Shown: positions 13,201 through 26,346 of the stretch, piece after piece | Layout: each line of letters starts with the position of its first letter | Numbering within the stretch: position 1 is the stretch's first letter | Notes under the pieces: model-generated | What the model was told of the DNA's origin: nothing | What the model saw: the letters and a program-made list of their open reading frames with translations, nothing else | Databases searched by the model: none | Translations under genes and position numbers: made by a program | DNA from: Varroa destructor | Taxonomy: Eukaryota; Arthropoda; Arachnida; Mesostigmata; Varroidae | Length of the DNA: 64,000 bases | Assembly (NCBI RefSeq): GCF_002443255.2 | Contig: NW_019211455.1 | Span: 18,885,126-18,949,125 of the forward strand | Direction: 5' to 3'

Positions 13201-13559
13201 CCAAAGTTTGCACGCAGCACGTACCCGGGATCAGCAAAAAAAGTGGAAAAAAAAACTTTCCAGGTATGAAAACTCTCTCGGGAATACGAATTCTCGCCTG
13301 TAGCGTTAGAGATTTTAGGGGGATAGAGTGCGCTTGCTAGAAAGGGACCATGAGGTCCACAGATATACCGATGGCTAGGTTTGGGTGTAGATATGCCTCC
13401 TGCGCTTATACCGCATAGTTCTATTTTATGGAACCGTTTGAAGATGTGGAAAGGGTTTTAGACTTGTTTCGAAATCTCTAAGACTTCTTGAACTAGGCCC
13501 TGATTACGCTAAAAACACATACCATGTTTAGGAAACGGAGCTTTAAGTATAGCAGTTAG

Positions 13560-16000
13560 TCGCGAACACGGTCTTAGAGGGAAGGTCAAAGCCATACTCG
13601 TGGAAAACGCTAAAGGATCATTCAGTGAGCCTGCAACAGCGGCTCTACATTAGCGATACTCGTATAGCAATTTAGTCGATATATCTGTACTCAAAGGATC
13701 TGAGTAACCGGAGTATTCGGCTCACAAAGATGTTACTCCGTCCACCGCCCTGACCAAGCTGGAACGGATCGTGGCCGCGTTTGTGGCCGAGATTTATCGT
13801 TCGACAATCATAGAGTTAGAGACCTCATATAGCGTTATGCTGAGGACAACGTACGCTCTCACCCACGTTGGAGAAGCTTGTCAGTGACCTAAAGGTCGTG
13901 ACGGACGCTAGTTCCAGCGCTCATATCATAGTGGTACGAGATTTCGATGCACCCCTGGACAAGCTCACCTAGACTCAAACGTCAACTCTTTGAGACACAC
14001 TGATGAAATATCATTGTTGAACAGTTAACACCAGTAAAGTAATGATGTTTATTGGTCTTGCTGGAAAAAAAACATAGATATCGTTGTAACGAATGCGAGT
14101 AAACACAGGTAGAATACATCTTGATAGTTTGATGTTTCATTTGATAGTTTCTCTGTGAAGGAGGGCAGTTTCAGACATGCATTTCTATTGTATGAAACCT
14201 TAAGGTTCCCTTAGGATCATCTTTCATCTGGAGGAATAATTCTTTACTGTGCAGCTCGGATCCGAAGAAGCTTCCGAAAAGAACTCATGAAGTCCTTCTA
14301 GTGCCGAGCTCGCTTGAGGTTAAAATCTATCCCAAGTTTTCGGTTTATTTAGTCTATCCCAGGGGACAACAGCCATGTTTGATTACAAATCCCAATTCGC
14401 CCGTTGTGCCCAGGATGCCTTTAGGCTACTGGTAACACTACAACCGGTAGCCAGGCTACTGGGTGCAGTATTCAAAGTAATCTGCAGGAAGACATATGCT
14501 ATCCAGCGGAAGAAACAGCAGAAGGGCTATTCTCATAAAAGAAGTCGAGCGTCAGCCCTTCAAATGGTTCGGCCATCAATGGCCTACATTTTGTCCTATC
14601 GCCTCATCAGTGCTCCTTTCGCTAAAATATTCTTACCAGTGATATTGTACGTCAAGGAGTCTTTCCACTTAGCGCAATCTGGGGCGAACGAACAGCATTT
14701 GAAGTAAGTAAAAGGCTAGACCAGGAGCCTTTAGTCCTGAAGAAGAATTCAGATGCTCGAGAGCTTATGCTCAATGAAAACCGCGGAACCGGACAGGATT
14801 TGGGATGCACTCTTCAGGACCCCTGTGGAGCTGGCTATGTGCTGGATGGCTATGTTCAACGAATGTCCTTGTTTCGAGCTGCTTTTTCATTATTGGTAGA
14901 ATGCAATGTATCTCGTCATGGCGTCAAAAGGCAAACGCAATCATCGCTAAACGTCATGGTTAGGAATCACGAAGAAAAGCGTTTGCTATTTGCTTCTCTC
15001 GTATTTACTAACAGGAAGCCTAAATGTGTTCCGAGAAAGTGTAAATGCAACGAGTAACACGGATTTAACAAGGAGCATTGAGCCGAAGCGGCATAGGAAA
15101 TCCGATTTGATGATATAAAACGGATCTCAAGGAACTTTTTGCAATGTAAGTATTTGTAGATTTTGAAGCTGCCTTTAACTCCGATCCAAAGAACTTAGTC
15201 TTAAGCATGCTTGCGATTTTGGAATTTTTGCGAACGTGCTTAAATTAATAGCAGCGGTACTCGAGTTGAAAGGGACTGATGTTGTTCTGGAGTTGCCAGC
15301 GTTTCTCCAAATTACAAGTGTATCTCAGGGTGATAACTTAAGCTATCTCGACCTTACTCAAGGATATGCTAGACAAGATTCGCCAGTTGGCAAATATAGA
15401 GAAGGTTCTCGTTTACGCAAACAGGTTAGTTATGGATAAGGGCAGCTGTTTCCATGTGCAGCATGTTCCAGTCTAGGAATTGGAATTGACAATCAATCTT
15501 ACTAGAAAGGAGACAATAAAATTCAGGCGAGGTTCCAGAATTTCGACTCGTGACGCGTTATATATCTTACATATGTTAATCGATTTACCTACGTAGCGTT
15601 GCTGATCTTACGGCTAAAACTTCTCCCAGCATATTACGAAAAAAGGAGTAGTGGCTTTGATAGCTTCGCTCTCAATGCTTAGCTCGTGCAGGTTGTCCTT
15701 CTTGGCCGCTTTGCGACTTTTCGATTTTAAAGTTGCGTCTGTTACTGCTTACTGGGTGAACTTAGTCTGGAATGATTTCACGAGTGTAGAATTTTGAGTA
15801 TTTGAGGCTAGGAATTCGCGGAGGTCGATGCCAAAGTCTGTTAAGCGGAGCCGATGATGGACGAGATTTAGAAAGGACCTGATCAGCTTAACGGGCATAT
15901 AGTGACACAATACACAGTTCGTGGCTTTTACCATCGCCTATGCAAAGCTGAGGAATTTCATGAACCTGATGACTATTGTGTTTGTACTAGATATAGACAA
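13560..16000 (+). mobile_element. Decayed non-LTR (LINE) retrotransposon, endonuclease plus reverse transcriptase
   Basis: Fragments of a LINE second open frame appear in the expected order on the + strand, split by stops and frame changes. An endonuclease piece at 13868-13969 reads LEKLVSDLKVVTDASSS and then HIIVVRDFDAPLDKL, matching the canonical GGDFNAP core. Reverse-transcriptase pieces follow. At 15153-15248 is FVDFEAAFNSDPKNL (the FxDFxxAFD motif). At 15317-15343 is SVSQGDNLS (the GVxQGDxLSP motif). At 15366-15579 is KVLVYANRLVMDK (the YADD box, here YANR), then INLTRKETIKFRRGSRI (the L-N-xxKTxxM-F block). A later piece near 15713-15860 reads FDFKVASVTAYWVNLVW, matching the thumb or C-terminal region after the polymerase. 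An apurinic-type endonuclease before the polymerase fits R1/I/Jockey-like clades. The loss of YADD and at least three frame changes mean it is inactive. The boundaries are approximate. Confidence 0.7.
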
Positions 16001-17538
16001 GCTTGCAAAAAAGGCTTCTCGCTGCCCGCAAGGGCGTGCTAACTCGGTGACCAAGTGAAGATAATTAGTATGTGATGTATGATGTTATCATTAGTATATT
16101 TGAAACAAATGACCGCGTCAATTCTAGACGGACCATTCGAAATACTATCTTATGACATTTGCTTTAGCCAGGTTTGTAAAGCCATTTAGTATGCTAATTT
16201 GTCATAAATGCATATGTATATATTTCAAGCGTTTGGAGTACCACTTGATAGCGGTGAATAAATGAGCTTGGTTTATTGATTGAGATCTCCGAGACGGGAG
16301 CCGATCTATAGGCTTGTATTTCGCAAGACGCCGAGATAATTCGCCATCATGTCCTGCATACCGCACCATACGCCATGTCCTTGGTTCGCTAAGGAACTTA
16401 TTTTCTATCCCTGCGGAAACTGATCTAAAATATCACGAAGAAGAGATTCAAACATAGCATTGCTTGACGTGTTAACATGGCCACGCCACCTCATCTATTT
16501 GACAGTACGTTCGTTATGGAAGTATTGTTGCAATATAATTTACTGAAAGTAAGTTTTTACCCGTTCATTCAAATGGCACGAGTATTCGAGTAGTGCTTAA
16601 CAGATAAGACAGCGTCTTGGCACGTGGCACCATATTAACAATATGCGACACGTAGACAACTACGATATTGTTTAAAGTAGGTGCACTATGTGCGTGTGAT
16701 ACGAGGCTCAAACAGAATTCCTTAGCGATAAATGCCCTGAAGAGCGCATTCGTATACAACAGATATTATATCTGCTAGGCTTACAACGGATTCAGAAAAA
16801 AAAGCTTGCCGAAATCACCTTGATAACGACAGTTTTCGGCTCCCCAAGCCATTTTTTGCGGCAAATACTTCTTTGCCCCGTCTTTCTTCAATGACAAGTT
16901 TGACAGGCTCAAGCTACATCGTGTCGTAATCTCTAAAAAACATTTTCATATTTATTGCCAACAACAAGTTCAGACACTTGGCAGTAAACAGCCACGTTTT
17001 TACGGCCATCGCGTTCTCCTATACTGCGCATTCTGGAGTGTCTCATGCCGCATGTTTACCCAGTTCGCACTTTGCTGTTGCCCCATTAGTCGACAATGTT
17101 TTCACAGATATACACGTTTTTCATATTTAGTGCCTTCATAGACACAATCAGTAACAGCTATAATAATAATAACCTTATAAATAATGTTAAATGGCTGTGA
17201 TTATCCCCAAATTCCTCATAAAAGATGTATTTATTGCCCGCAAGCCTAAAGGAAAGCTGCTTTTTTGAAGTTGATCAATGTCGAAAAAAGGTTTCGGTTA
17301 TAAATATCACCACAAGTTAACGCCCAAACTAGCTTGTTTACAAATGGCTTAAATGATGGCAGCAGGTAGACACAGGACTACAGACGGAAGCTTTCGTATA
17401 TATAGTCCTTCAACGTCCTTATCCAAGCCATGTTTCGACCCGGTCAGGCTATAGGCTTTTCTTGTTGTCATATTTTTAGACCAATGATATACAAGAACGT
17501 TTCGAGAAGAATATTCCCTCGTATAATCCCTCACAAGT
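16001..17538. other. AT-rich DNA, nothing recognised
   Basis: The stretch from the LINE relic to the first assembly gap has only short frames without motifs. The 3' end of the LINE probably lies near its left edge, but I see no clear poly(A) tail or target-site duplication. Confidence 0.35.
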
Positions 17539-17638
17539 NNNNNNNNNNNNNNNNNNNNNNNNNNNNNNNNNNNNNNNNNNNNNNNNNNNNNNNNNNNNNN
17601 NNNNNNNNNNNNNNNNNNNNNNNNNNNNNNNNNNNNNN
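17539..17638. other. Assembly gap (100 N)
   Basis: Exactly 100 N characters, the conventional placeholder for a gap of unknown size. Open frames that appear to cross it are artefacts of translating N. Confidence 0.99.
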
Positions 17639-20600
17639 TTTTTCGCCGTAGTCTCCCGTTTGCACTGCAACGGAAATGTGTAATGAAAGCTCCGCATTTG
17701 GTGCACTGAAGGCCGAAATTGTCGTCTGGTCGCAGGTTCAAAATTCGTCGTTTGCACCCATTTTCTTATCGAAATTGGAGGCGATAACCTATTTGTAATG
17801 TCAGCCGCGAAATTCACGAAGCTACGACTTCAGATCGAACACAACGAATGCATTATCTGAATCGTTCCTATTGTAAGCACACCGTTGATTTCCAGCGATG
17901 TGTCTTTTCCCGGTGTCTTATTGATGAAGTATTGAAGTAACTGAAGGGGCAATCGGGCGGAGTGGTGGGGATACAGCTTTGCGGAACAGCGGAGGCGTAC
18001 ATAATAAACGAGTCACTATGGATCTTTCAGCCGTAACACTACTATCATCAGCTCCCACTATAACAGCATTTCGCCGCTGTTCTTCTTTTGCATAATCTAG
18101 CGACCTCGGAGTCCGTCACTCCCTCGTTGTAATTTCAGATATAGAAGCAAGGAGCGAGGGTGATGTATTTCCCAATAGTCGGATTCGCGAGTGCTGCTTC
18201 GTGCTTCGCGTGCCTCGCGCCGTTCTCATTCGTTCGTGTCATCCATGGTTTTTGCGCTAGGTCAACATACTTGGTGACCCCAGCTACCGAAGAGTGTTGC
18301 ACCAGCTGGCTCAGAATTTTCAGCGGCAGCGAAACTACCCCAGCTGCTGTTGTTTCGTGTCAAATCGACGGAACTGTTACACGCAAGCGGGGATAGTACA
18401 AGGTTGCGACGCGCCACTCCGAGTTCGCACACTTCCGCCCATTTCCGATAAATACGTAAGCATATCAGCTGCATAGCTAATCGCAGGGAAGACATGGCTC
18501 GTTCTAACATTCACCAGGCAAGGAACCAGACTTCGGTTAGAGCTGGATTATTTTTCATGCGCGATATTTTTCGATCTTCAAAGGAGGAGTCGATTCTCTA
18601 GTCTAGAAAGCTCGGTACACGTTCGGCATTTGGGTGTTTTTCGGGAAGTACTACTTTATCATTAGATTGATTTCTACATGTATGTGTAGACAGAGACTTT
18701 ACATAGAAATCGATTAGAAGTCGCGACGCAATAACAGAATGTCTGTGCCTTGTTCATTTAAAATGTCGATGGATGTAAATGTTAAAAATGAAGATATATA
18801 CACACATGTGTACATTAGCGGCACCTTTGTCTTGATCTAACAGAATCAATGCGCTATCAAAGCAACCCTATAGTAGATGGGCAGATGATTGTGCAAGATA
18901 TATACATATGTATATGTATATATATCCGATCTATGCGATGTCTGACAAACTGCATTAGTAAGTTTGCACCTTCTCTTAGCCTTTTTTTGTCAGCTATTTT
19001 ATTGCTTGAGATATCATCCATAAGATCTGGCAGCCGAACTATAAAAAACTGTTAACCTCGATATACCAGTATGATAATATATGTATGTACATAGATATCT
19101 CTAAAAAGGAGAGAGTCATTACCGAGTAAAGAAAATATAGCTACGAAGGTGAGTATATAGCTCGTTGTATCCAAATCGTCCTGTGTCATTCTGTACCTTT
19201 CTGCCGGTAGCGGGTCTATTCTCGCGTTAATATAAGTCTTCTGATATATGTCGTCTCTATTTCTAGATGGCTGCGTGCTTCTTGGTTGGTTATCCAGGCA
19301 TTACGATACTACATCTCTATATGAATGGCATAGCCTTTCCAGAATTGGCTCTGTGAGAACTCGGGTTCGGCATTACGAACGGCGAAACTGAAAGAGTTGT
19401 CCTCAGCCCCAGTTAAAACATTGCCCACCTTTTAATCTTCAGGGCCCTCTGTAGCTGTCGTCCACCGATCCTTCGTCGAATGCTGATTCATGTCTCTGTT
19501 ACGTTATTGATATCGTTCTGGCTTTTCTTATCCGAAACGCGCGCAACCTAAGTCGAATTTCTCGTAGGCTTGCCGTTCCGGTGGGCTGGCAGGTTGGATT
19601 GTATCTCTTTATCAGTCTTTGGCTCTAATATGTTGTCAACACGTTACAACGTAGGGGGAATGCCTATTCTACAACATCGCTAGCCCTGCTTCAGGCTGTA
19701 ATGCCCAGTTAGCTGCACATCTTGCGATAGAGGATGGCACACAGTTCAGTAGCTGTACCTCGATCTGTGCAATCTGTTATTCTTTGCCTTAACATACCCT
19801 TCCTTCTTGAGAGAGAAAGATACCTAAACAAGATTGCATACCAAGCTATATGCTGGCCGTATATGAAAAGAAACCTAGAGACCAGGCGGGGAGCGTTTAT
19901 ACTAACATTACGGTCCAACAGATAGACCAAGCAAGAGGTCGGGTTCTCAATCGCACCCAACTAGGCTAGCAGGTTCTCTTTCACTAAAGAAAGTGCATTA
20001 AAAATTTCCAAGTGATAGGACAGGATACAATGGGAATTCATGCACCGATTCCTTTTCCTTTTTCTAATACTGTACCAGCGGTTAGCCACTTACGTAACCT
20101 ACCAGCGTTCTAATCCTTCGTGAAAGCAGTGGCAGGTTCTGGCAGGTAGTCTTGGCCACTTGGTTGCGTATCCATCTCCGTCTGCTCCACCACTGCCATT
20201 AGCACCACATCTAATAGGGGCTACATAGACATTACAGCCTGGAATTTGCTACTCGTTCTGTTGTTACTGTTTGGGAATGCTTAGCAGAAAATTCGGATAG
20301 ATGACTAGCTGTGCTAGTCGGCGAACAATATTGATACTCTTGCTGGGTTTGAGGGATGAATTGCTAGTCAATTTTGTCTGGTATATATGCGGAACGTAAA
20401 CAAATGAAAAAAGTTTGTTTTCTTCTTTTCAAGATTTGTGTATGGCATATTGTTGTATTGGGGAGACTTCTCAGCTGGATAGTAAAAGGCGTAATAGAAG
20501 CGTGAAGAAAAGGTCTACGTTGTTCGATTTTCCAGAACCTCGTCAAAGGAAACAGCATGAACTTAATGCTGGAAGTCCTTCAGGTCCACACAAGAAGGGA

Positions 20601-21670
20601 TATTAACACTATAATCTATTTAATAAAACCTAGAATCCTACATTGCTGATAAAGCAAATAAGCTTGAATTTGCCGCGGCGAATACGGCGACGCGCACCCA
20701 CAAACAAAGACATGCGTACATGATACTATACGTAAATGTCTAATTATCACAAGGAGTCGAACGAGTACGGATTTGCTACCTATGTTCATATCGTTTAAAT
20801 TTACTGCTATCCAATTGATTCGCTGGTGAGCTGACAGACAGCAAAATCTGTCTGAGCTTATCTTTCTATGAATATAATAAATATTCTCGCGTACCACAGT
20901 ACTCACCTGCAGGGCCAGGACAGGATATAATTTTTGTATAATATAAGCACACTTTCAGGAGACTTATTATTACATGGGGTTTGGGGGGGGGGGGCAGGTG
21001 TAATGATAATGGAAGTGTTTATTTTTCTATGAAATGTAATTTAACTAAAATGTCCAAAGATTTTTGCTTGAGGATTCTGATGCCCGTATATGACGTATGT
21101 GTATGCTTTGAGGAAGTTGTTATCTTGCTATTTCCACCATGAGAGTTTATTCATTTTAAAACTAAACACTTTTTCAAGATAGGCTGCGATGCAATGTTTG
21201 TGTCTTTATAAATATGAGGCCTATACTATATAGTATATAATGGCTACGGTGGAATTACCCCGAAAATACTTTTTCGTAGTGAACATGCTTGTTCACAGCT
21301 CGCAGATTATACTCGAAGCCTCGTCTGTGAGATTATAAATGTCTTATGTCTGACGGCGAGAACGGTAATATCTTTGTAGAAATTTCTCACATATATAGCG
21401 TTTGACTGTCCGATCCGTTTGTATCATATAGCCGGTATACAAATGATGAATGTTGATCAGACGTTGTATTGAATCGTAAATAACAAACATGAAATGGCGC
21501 AGAACATTAGATTATAGCCTATTTAATAATTTTCCCGTATATCTTCACTGCACGAACGGCCTGAACGAAAAAGATATTTAAAAAAAAAATGTTTTGTAAA
21601 AACTGCCTTATTGCATTGCAGAGACTTCTATGATGATAGTGGGTACCGTATTTGTCTGCTAATTTTAGGT
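17639..21670. other. Intergenic DNA, no gene recognised
   Basis: A GC-richer patch at about 18150-18520 has open frames on both strands without recognisable domains. It includes tggtgacccc near 18273, which resembles the primer-binding site of some LTR retrotransposons, but I found no flanking long terminal repeats or gag motif. TA-rich microsatellite sequence lies at 18899-18925. A 12-G run lies at 20983-20994. Confidence 0.35.
20983..20994. repeat. Homopolymer run of 12 G
   Basis: Twelve consecutive G bases follow ggggtt, giving a very G-rich 20-base patch. It can form G-quadruplex-like structure and is prone to sequencing error. Confidence 0.9.
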
Positions 21671-21780
21671 TATGGTCTGGGGTCGAGCCCGGGCATAGAC
21701 ACGCTTCGTTTCGTGCTGAAAGCCAGCCGTCTAATGGAACGCCTAACAGTGATGCTGAACATCAAGATCGAAACATAGAG
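21671..21780 (+). repeat. Dispersed coding-like repeat, copy A
   Basis: This segment aligns with 57702-57812 over about 110 bases at roughly two-thirds identity by eye. Shared blocks include cgtctaat.gaa.gcc and an exact atcgaaacatagag at the end. Both copies translate in the same frame to related peptides: here GIDTLRFVLKASRLMER, there GMNKLRLVSRASRLIEC. Several of the differences are synonymous. This copy reaches a TAG just after the shared block. It looks like a piece of an old transposon or duplicated gene whose family I do not recognise. Confidence 0.6.
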
Positions 21781-24700
21781 AGGGACACTTATGATGGGTT
21801 TTATGCCTGATCTCTGAGATTGTCATACATTCACATGCGTTATCAAATCGACTTGTGCATAAGTTACTTCAGAACATCTCCATAGAACAGTTATATACTT
21901 TTGACGTGGCAGATCTTTGTTATTTTTTTTTTCATTGGAATTAAATTTCTCATAAATTTTGGGAGAGAGAGTACGCATATAAAATATAATCCGAGTTTTT
22001 CAATACGATAATTTTTGTGTCGTGTCTCTCAATCGTATTTTGCTGTGCATGCGATAGGACTATATGTTTAAGGTGATTATATATTAATATCAGAAGAACA
22101 GCACTATCGATTTGCGCTAAAATTTATGACCCTTATTACTGAAGAAGCATTAACGGTTCTAAGAAGCTCGGAGGAAACGAGCCTTTCATATTTGTCCTAA
22201 TTAGTTAACTCTTTTACACGTGCGTATTTGGCCGCAGATTTAAAATAAATTATAATTGTAGAATGGTTGCCATTGCTGCATTGGACACGATTATAGAAGG
22301 TAAATAAACACACTAAGAACGATGGTATAGGCTTAGTCATGTGACGAAGTGTTTTTTATATCTACTTTATGTTCGTAGTGTCTTTTACTTCGCCTATATA
22401 TCGAAGTCGATTAGTACGGCAAGTGCTATAAATAAATCTTCAGAGTTTTTGTACTGTTTCAAGGCTGTATCAGTCAGCTTTACACAGGTGTATTTAGCAC
22501 AGGATACTCAGACTAGTGAAGTACACGTCTAATTTGCTTGATTATTGTTAAAAAAAATACACACTGTATAGTAGAATTATGTGTCGATGATTTGTACGGC
22601 TAGCGTTCTGTAAGTCTCTCCTTTGAATTAGTTTAGTCGACCAGATAGATGATTGATAGTTAAAACACCGAAAACACATAATGAAAGAAACGTCCTCAAA
22701 TATTGCTGACATCTTTACAACGGCACACAAAAACAAACAGGATAGATGGAAATTTGTGATAAACTATAGATGAGTTGTTAAGTTGATTGACCACTTCAGC
22801 AAACCAGCACTAATTTCTGATTTAATTATAATCGCTTTTTCGTACCCGCTGTTGCCCAAAAGCTCTGGACCAGCCCCGTGGTGAGAAATGATCATTATCA
22901 GGTATTCTGCGTGTGCAAAACGTCCTATGCAATTTACTGCAGCACGTACAACCTGGACCGTTCTGGCGACGGTTTGACTCTCCCTGACTCTTCCCGAACA
23001 TCCCTAAGCCAAGTTTTAGAAAGAAACGGATGATGCTTTACTATTGACACAGTAACTACATCCGCGACCACCACAGCTTGACTGCTGAATGGATCATCAC
23101 AGACTTTGAGTGTCTGGGTCCGCGAAGTCCTGGGTTCGGACCACCGCACTTAGTACTGAAACACACGGGTTGCCGTACGCACCGTGCTTTATGACGAGGT
23201 TTAGGCGTTTTTCAATATTTTGGCCACCCTGAATATGTTCCTTGGATGATACTTGCTGATGTTAAGAGAAGTGCCGCACCTGGGGAGCTAGAGTGTGACA
23301 GGTGCAAGCATTTGTAGAAAACAATGCATTTTAAAATCTAGTTGATATACGGAAATTAATGCCATGTCTATGAGTGTATATTGCACAAACATACAAGTTT
23401 GCTACTGTAATGTCCCAAGAGAATCTCCAGTGAATAAATCTGTGATTCTACGCAATGCAGCATGTCAATCTTTTTGGATTTTTAGTGAAGTGACTTTAAC
23501 ATACTAATGGGCTTCAGTAACGTTTAATTACTTGAAGCATGAGTGTTTGATCCTCAGCGAAGAAGTTTTTACTGACTCTGCTTTGTATGTAGTAACAGGT
23601 TCATTCAAACGATCTGAAACCCACATTTACTTAACCCCATGTTAAAGTAGGCATTCCGTATCCATCTTATTAAGTCTCACTGTGTTGTTTACCCTATTTA
23701 TAAACATTGTGTCTGCTGCTACCATTATTACAGTACTGGTGGCATTTATTTTATGCCATATAAACAACAAAGAGATCAACTCTTTAGCCGAAAGTAGGTT
23801 AGTTCCGTCTAACGTCCCGTCAAAGCGTGGCCAAGTTTAAAATTTGAGAGAAACACTGAAAGGGCCGAACCATTGGTTGATAGTGTTGGAGGAAATATTG
23901 TCTAATCTTGTTACTACCATCGCACAACGGCGACAGCCAAAAATAACTGGTTGAATCAGTCTAGGCCTATTTCATCTCGCAGTAATATTGAGAATAAAAA
24001 AAAAACAGACTGAAGACTAGAAAGCAATATAAAATTATTTGCAGAAATAAGTGACTATATTTGACGAATGAAGAACTCATTAGAAATATCGTACGGTGAA
24101 GGACTTTAAATAACTAAATCGCGTCAAAACCTACTTTCTCAAAAAAAAGAAGCTTCCTCAAAAAGCAATAGGACTACATACAACTACTCGGAATCGCCTC
24201 GCGGATCTTCTAATCGGCTCCTAAGTGCTGTCCAAAGACCTAGATCGTCGCCTTGAGCTCCTAGAAACGGAGCCTTTCAAACCGATCTTAAAGACTGGGC
24301 GAAAAAATTCGCCTATGTCGATCGGGATTTTTTTGGGAATGCATGCGATAGGGAACAACAAATGAGAGGGGATGAACCGACTAAGCAGGTAGGTTATGAC
24401 CCGATTCTTCGCGCATGGGTTCTACCATAGATTTTACAGGAAAGCAGATTTCTACGAACCTGATGGCATTGTCGACCCAGATGTGGGAGTAGTTGTAATA
24501 GATATTATGCATCTTTCAACGAGCATCTAAGAAGAACACTGTGGTGATCTGAAATCGAGTTCTGAATCCTTTATAAAGTCTCCCACTGGTTACCTGTTGT
24601 TGCTGGGCGTTACTATCCGAAATGCTCTTTTCTATACGCATGCCGCGCCCCATATTGCTCGTTGCAGCAATATTTTGCCGTTTATTTGCAATTGTTGCGT

Positions 24701-26326
24701 TTCTGCTTAGTTTATTGTTTGATCCTTTAGATATAGCTTGTTTACGAATGCGGTTGGTCAATATTTACGACGTAGTTATCAAACAAAGAAACTCGGGTAT
24801 TGCTTGGGATGATCGAGGAACAACGCCACCTGAACTTCTTTCACAAATAAGCGTTTGAATAAAAACAGGTACACAATCACTGCGAAATAGCATTAGCACT
24901 ATGCAAAAGTTTTACGTTTACGTCATCCGGATCCAACGCGCGATGCTTGTCTCTGCTGCCGATAAATTATCGAAAACCTAATGTTAGGCAAAGAATGGAT
25001 CAGCCGATTGAGTTTATATGAATATAGAAATTATGATAAAAACAACAATCAAAAATGAACATTCAGACACACAGAAAGGTAGGCTAGAAGCTCGAGAAGG
25101 AAACCGCTGCCGGTGCAGTCCTTTCTGTGGTTCAAACAGGATGCTGCTCAGAGATCTGATGTGATCTATTTTCCGGTCCACCGACTGCCAATTTGGTCTC
25201 TTCCTGTGCTTTCCAAAATCTTTTAAAGGCTAGTTGCTGTGCGAGGCTGAGTCGGTCTGAGCTGTCCCCCGGTGGCCTTCTACTTACCCAGTGAAGTCCG
25301 GGGCGGATACCTGACTTAGATTCGTGTAAAACTATCATCTACTTGTTCATATCCTTATTGCGTACACTTTCAACTAAAAACGGGTAAATGTTGCAGGAAC
25401 AACGACCTTTTAGTAGGCAGTCAGCATTGGCGTTACAGAAAAAGTGTGCATTTTAGAGCAGGCCAAGACAACGTTTGTTGAGAGTGATATTACGCGGTAC
25501 TTTGGTGTACGTGAGGTAACTCTATCAAAGGTATATGATTTTAATACACTTTCCACTCGGCCATATTTCTGGCAAACATTTCGCTGGAAAAATATTAGAT
25601 TTGGTGTCCTTATTAAATTATTAAAATATTAGATATCCTTTTCGGGTCAGATGTGAACTTTTTCTTTGCAATTGGCCATTATGCATAATATAATTCGATA
25701 TTAGGCGATGAATGGTGAACTTGTGGTGTAAAACCTAAAAGATTACGCATCCTTTGTATCAATGTTACAGTATTTTCTTGTAGGAGTAAAAATTAAGTAA
25801 AATTTCGAATAAATAAGCGTTGTGTTAGATCAATTGAAACTATATAGAATATGATAACTCCCAAGAGGCGCGTTCTAAAGAGGGTTCTGGCTTCCAGAGG
25901 AAATTTTGCGCCTCAATGAAATCCTTAGTCCCAGACTACAAATATTATTATATATAATTATACGTATTAATATCTGAATGAATGTAAATTTCCGCATGAA
26001 TGAACCTCAACTGGCCGGCCCAATCAAATAACGTGGTTGACACCGGACCGGATCCTTACTCGTAGGGGCCATTGAATTTACATGGCATTATCGACATAAA
26101 CGTCCTAGGCGGACTCGATAACGGCACTAAATGAACCAGTTGTCAAATAATGAGATAATAATAATACCTTACAGACAATACATGTCGTATATACTATGCA
26201 GTATAAAGTTACTAAGCCATGAAAGGTCTTTTTCACATTCAAAGCTGTCATTGCATTCGTTCAATGATAGATACTATTTATTGCTATCTGTTCTTAGTCT
26301 ATTATCACTACCTAATGCCAGGCCGG

Positions 26327-26346
26327 CCTAACCTAACCTAACCTAA
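26327..26346. repeat. Interstitial telomere-like repeat, (CCTAA)4
   Basis: Four perfect tandem CCTAA units, which are TTAGG on the other strand, the ancestral arthropod telomere unit. The tract is short and lies inside ordinary sequence, so it is an interstitial site rather than a chromosome end. Confidence 0.85.

Larger units (their letters stand above)
8301..13559. other. Intergenic DNA with microsatellites and one strong hairpin
   Basis: No gene is recognised. The stretch holds a TGCG microsatellite, a CG dinucleotide tract and an 18-bp perfect inverted repeat, each listed separately. A 117-residue minus-strand open frame at 11008-11361 shows no motif I know and is within the range expected by chance. 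Confidence 0.4.

Noticed and set aside
17349..17817. Open frames of 113-130 codons on the minus strand
   Set aside because: They cross the 100-N gap, so a third of each translation is unknown and the frame across the gap is arbitrary.
18265..18290. LTR-retrotransposon primer-binding-site-like tggtgacccc
   Set aside because: No long terminal repeat upstream and no gag or polymerase motif downstream.
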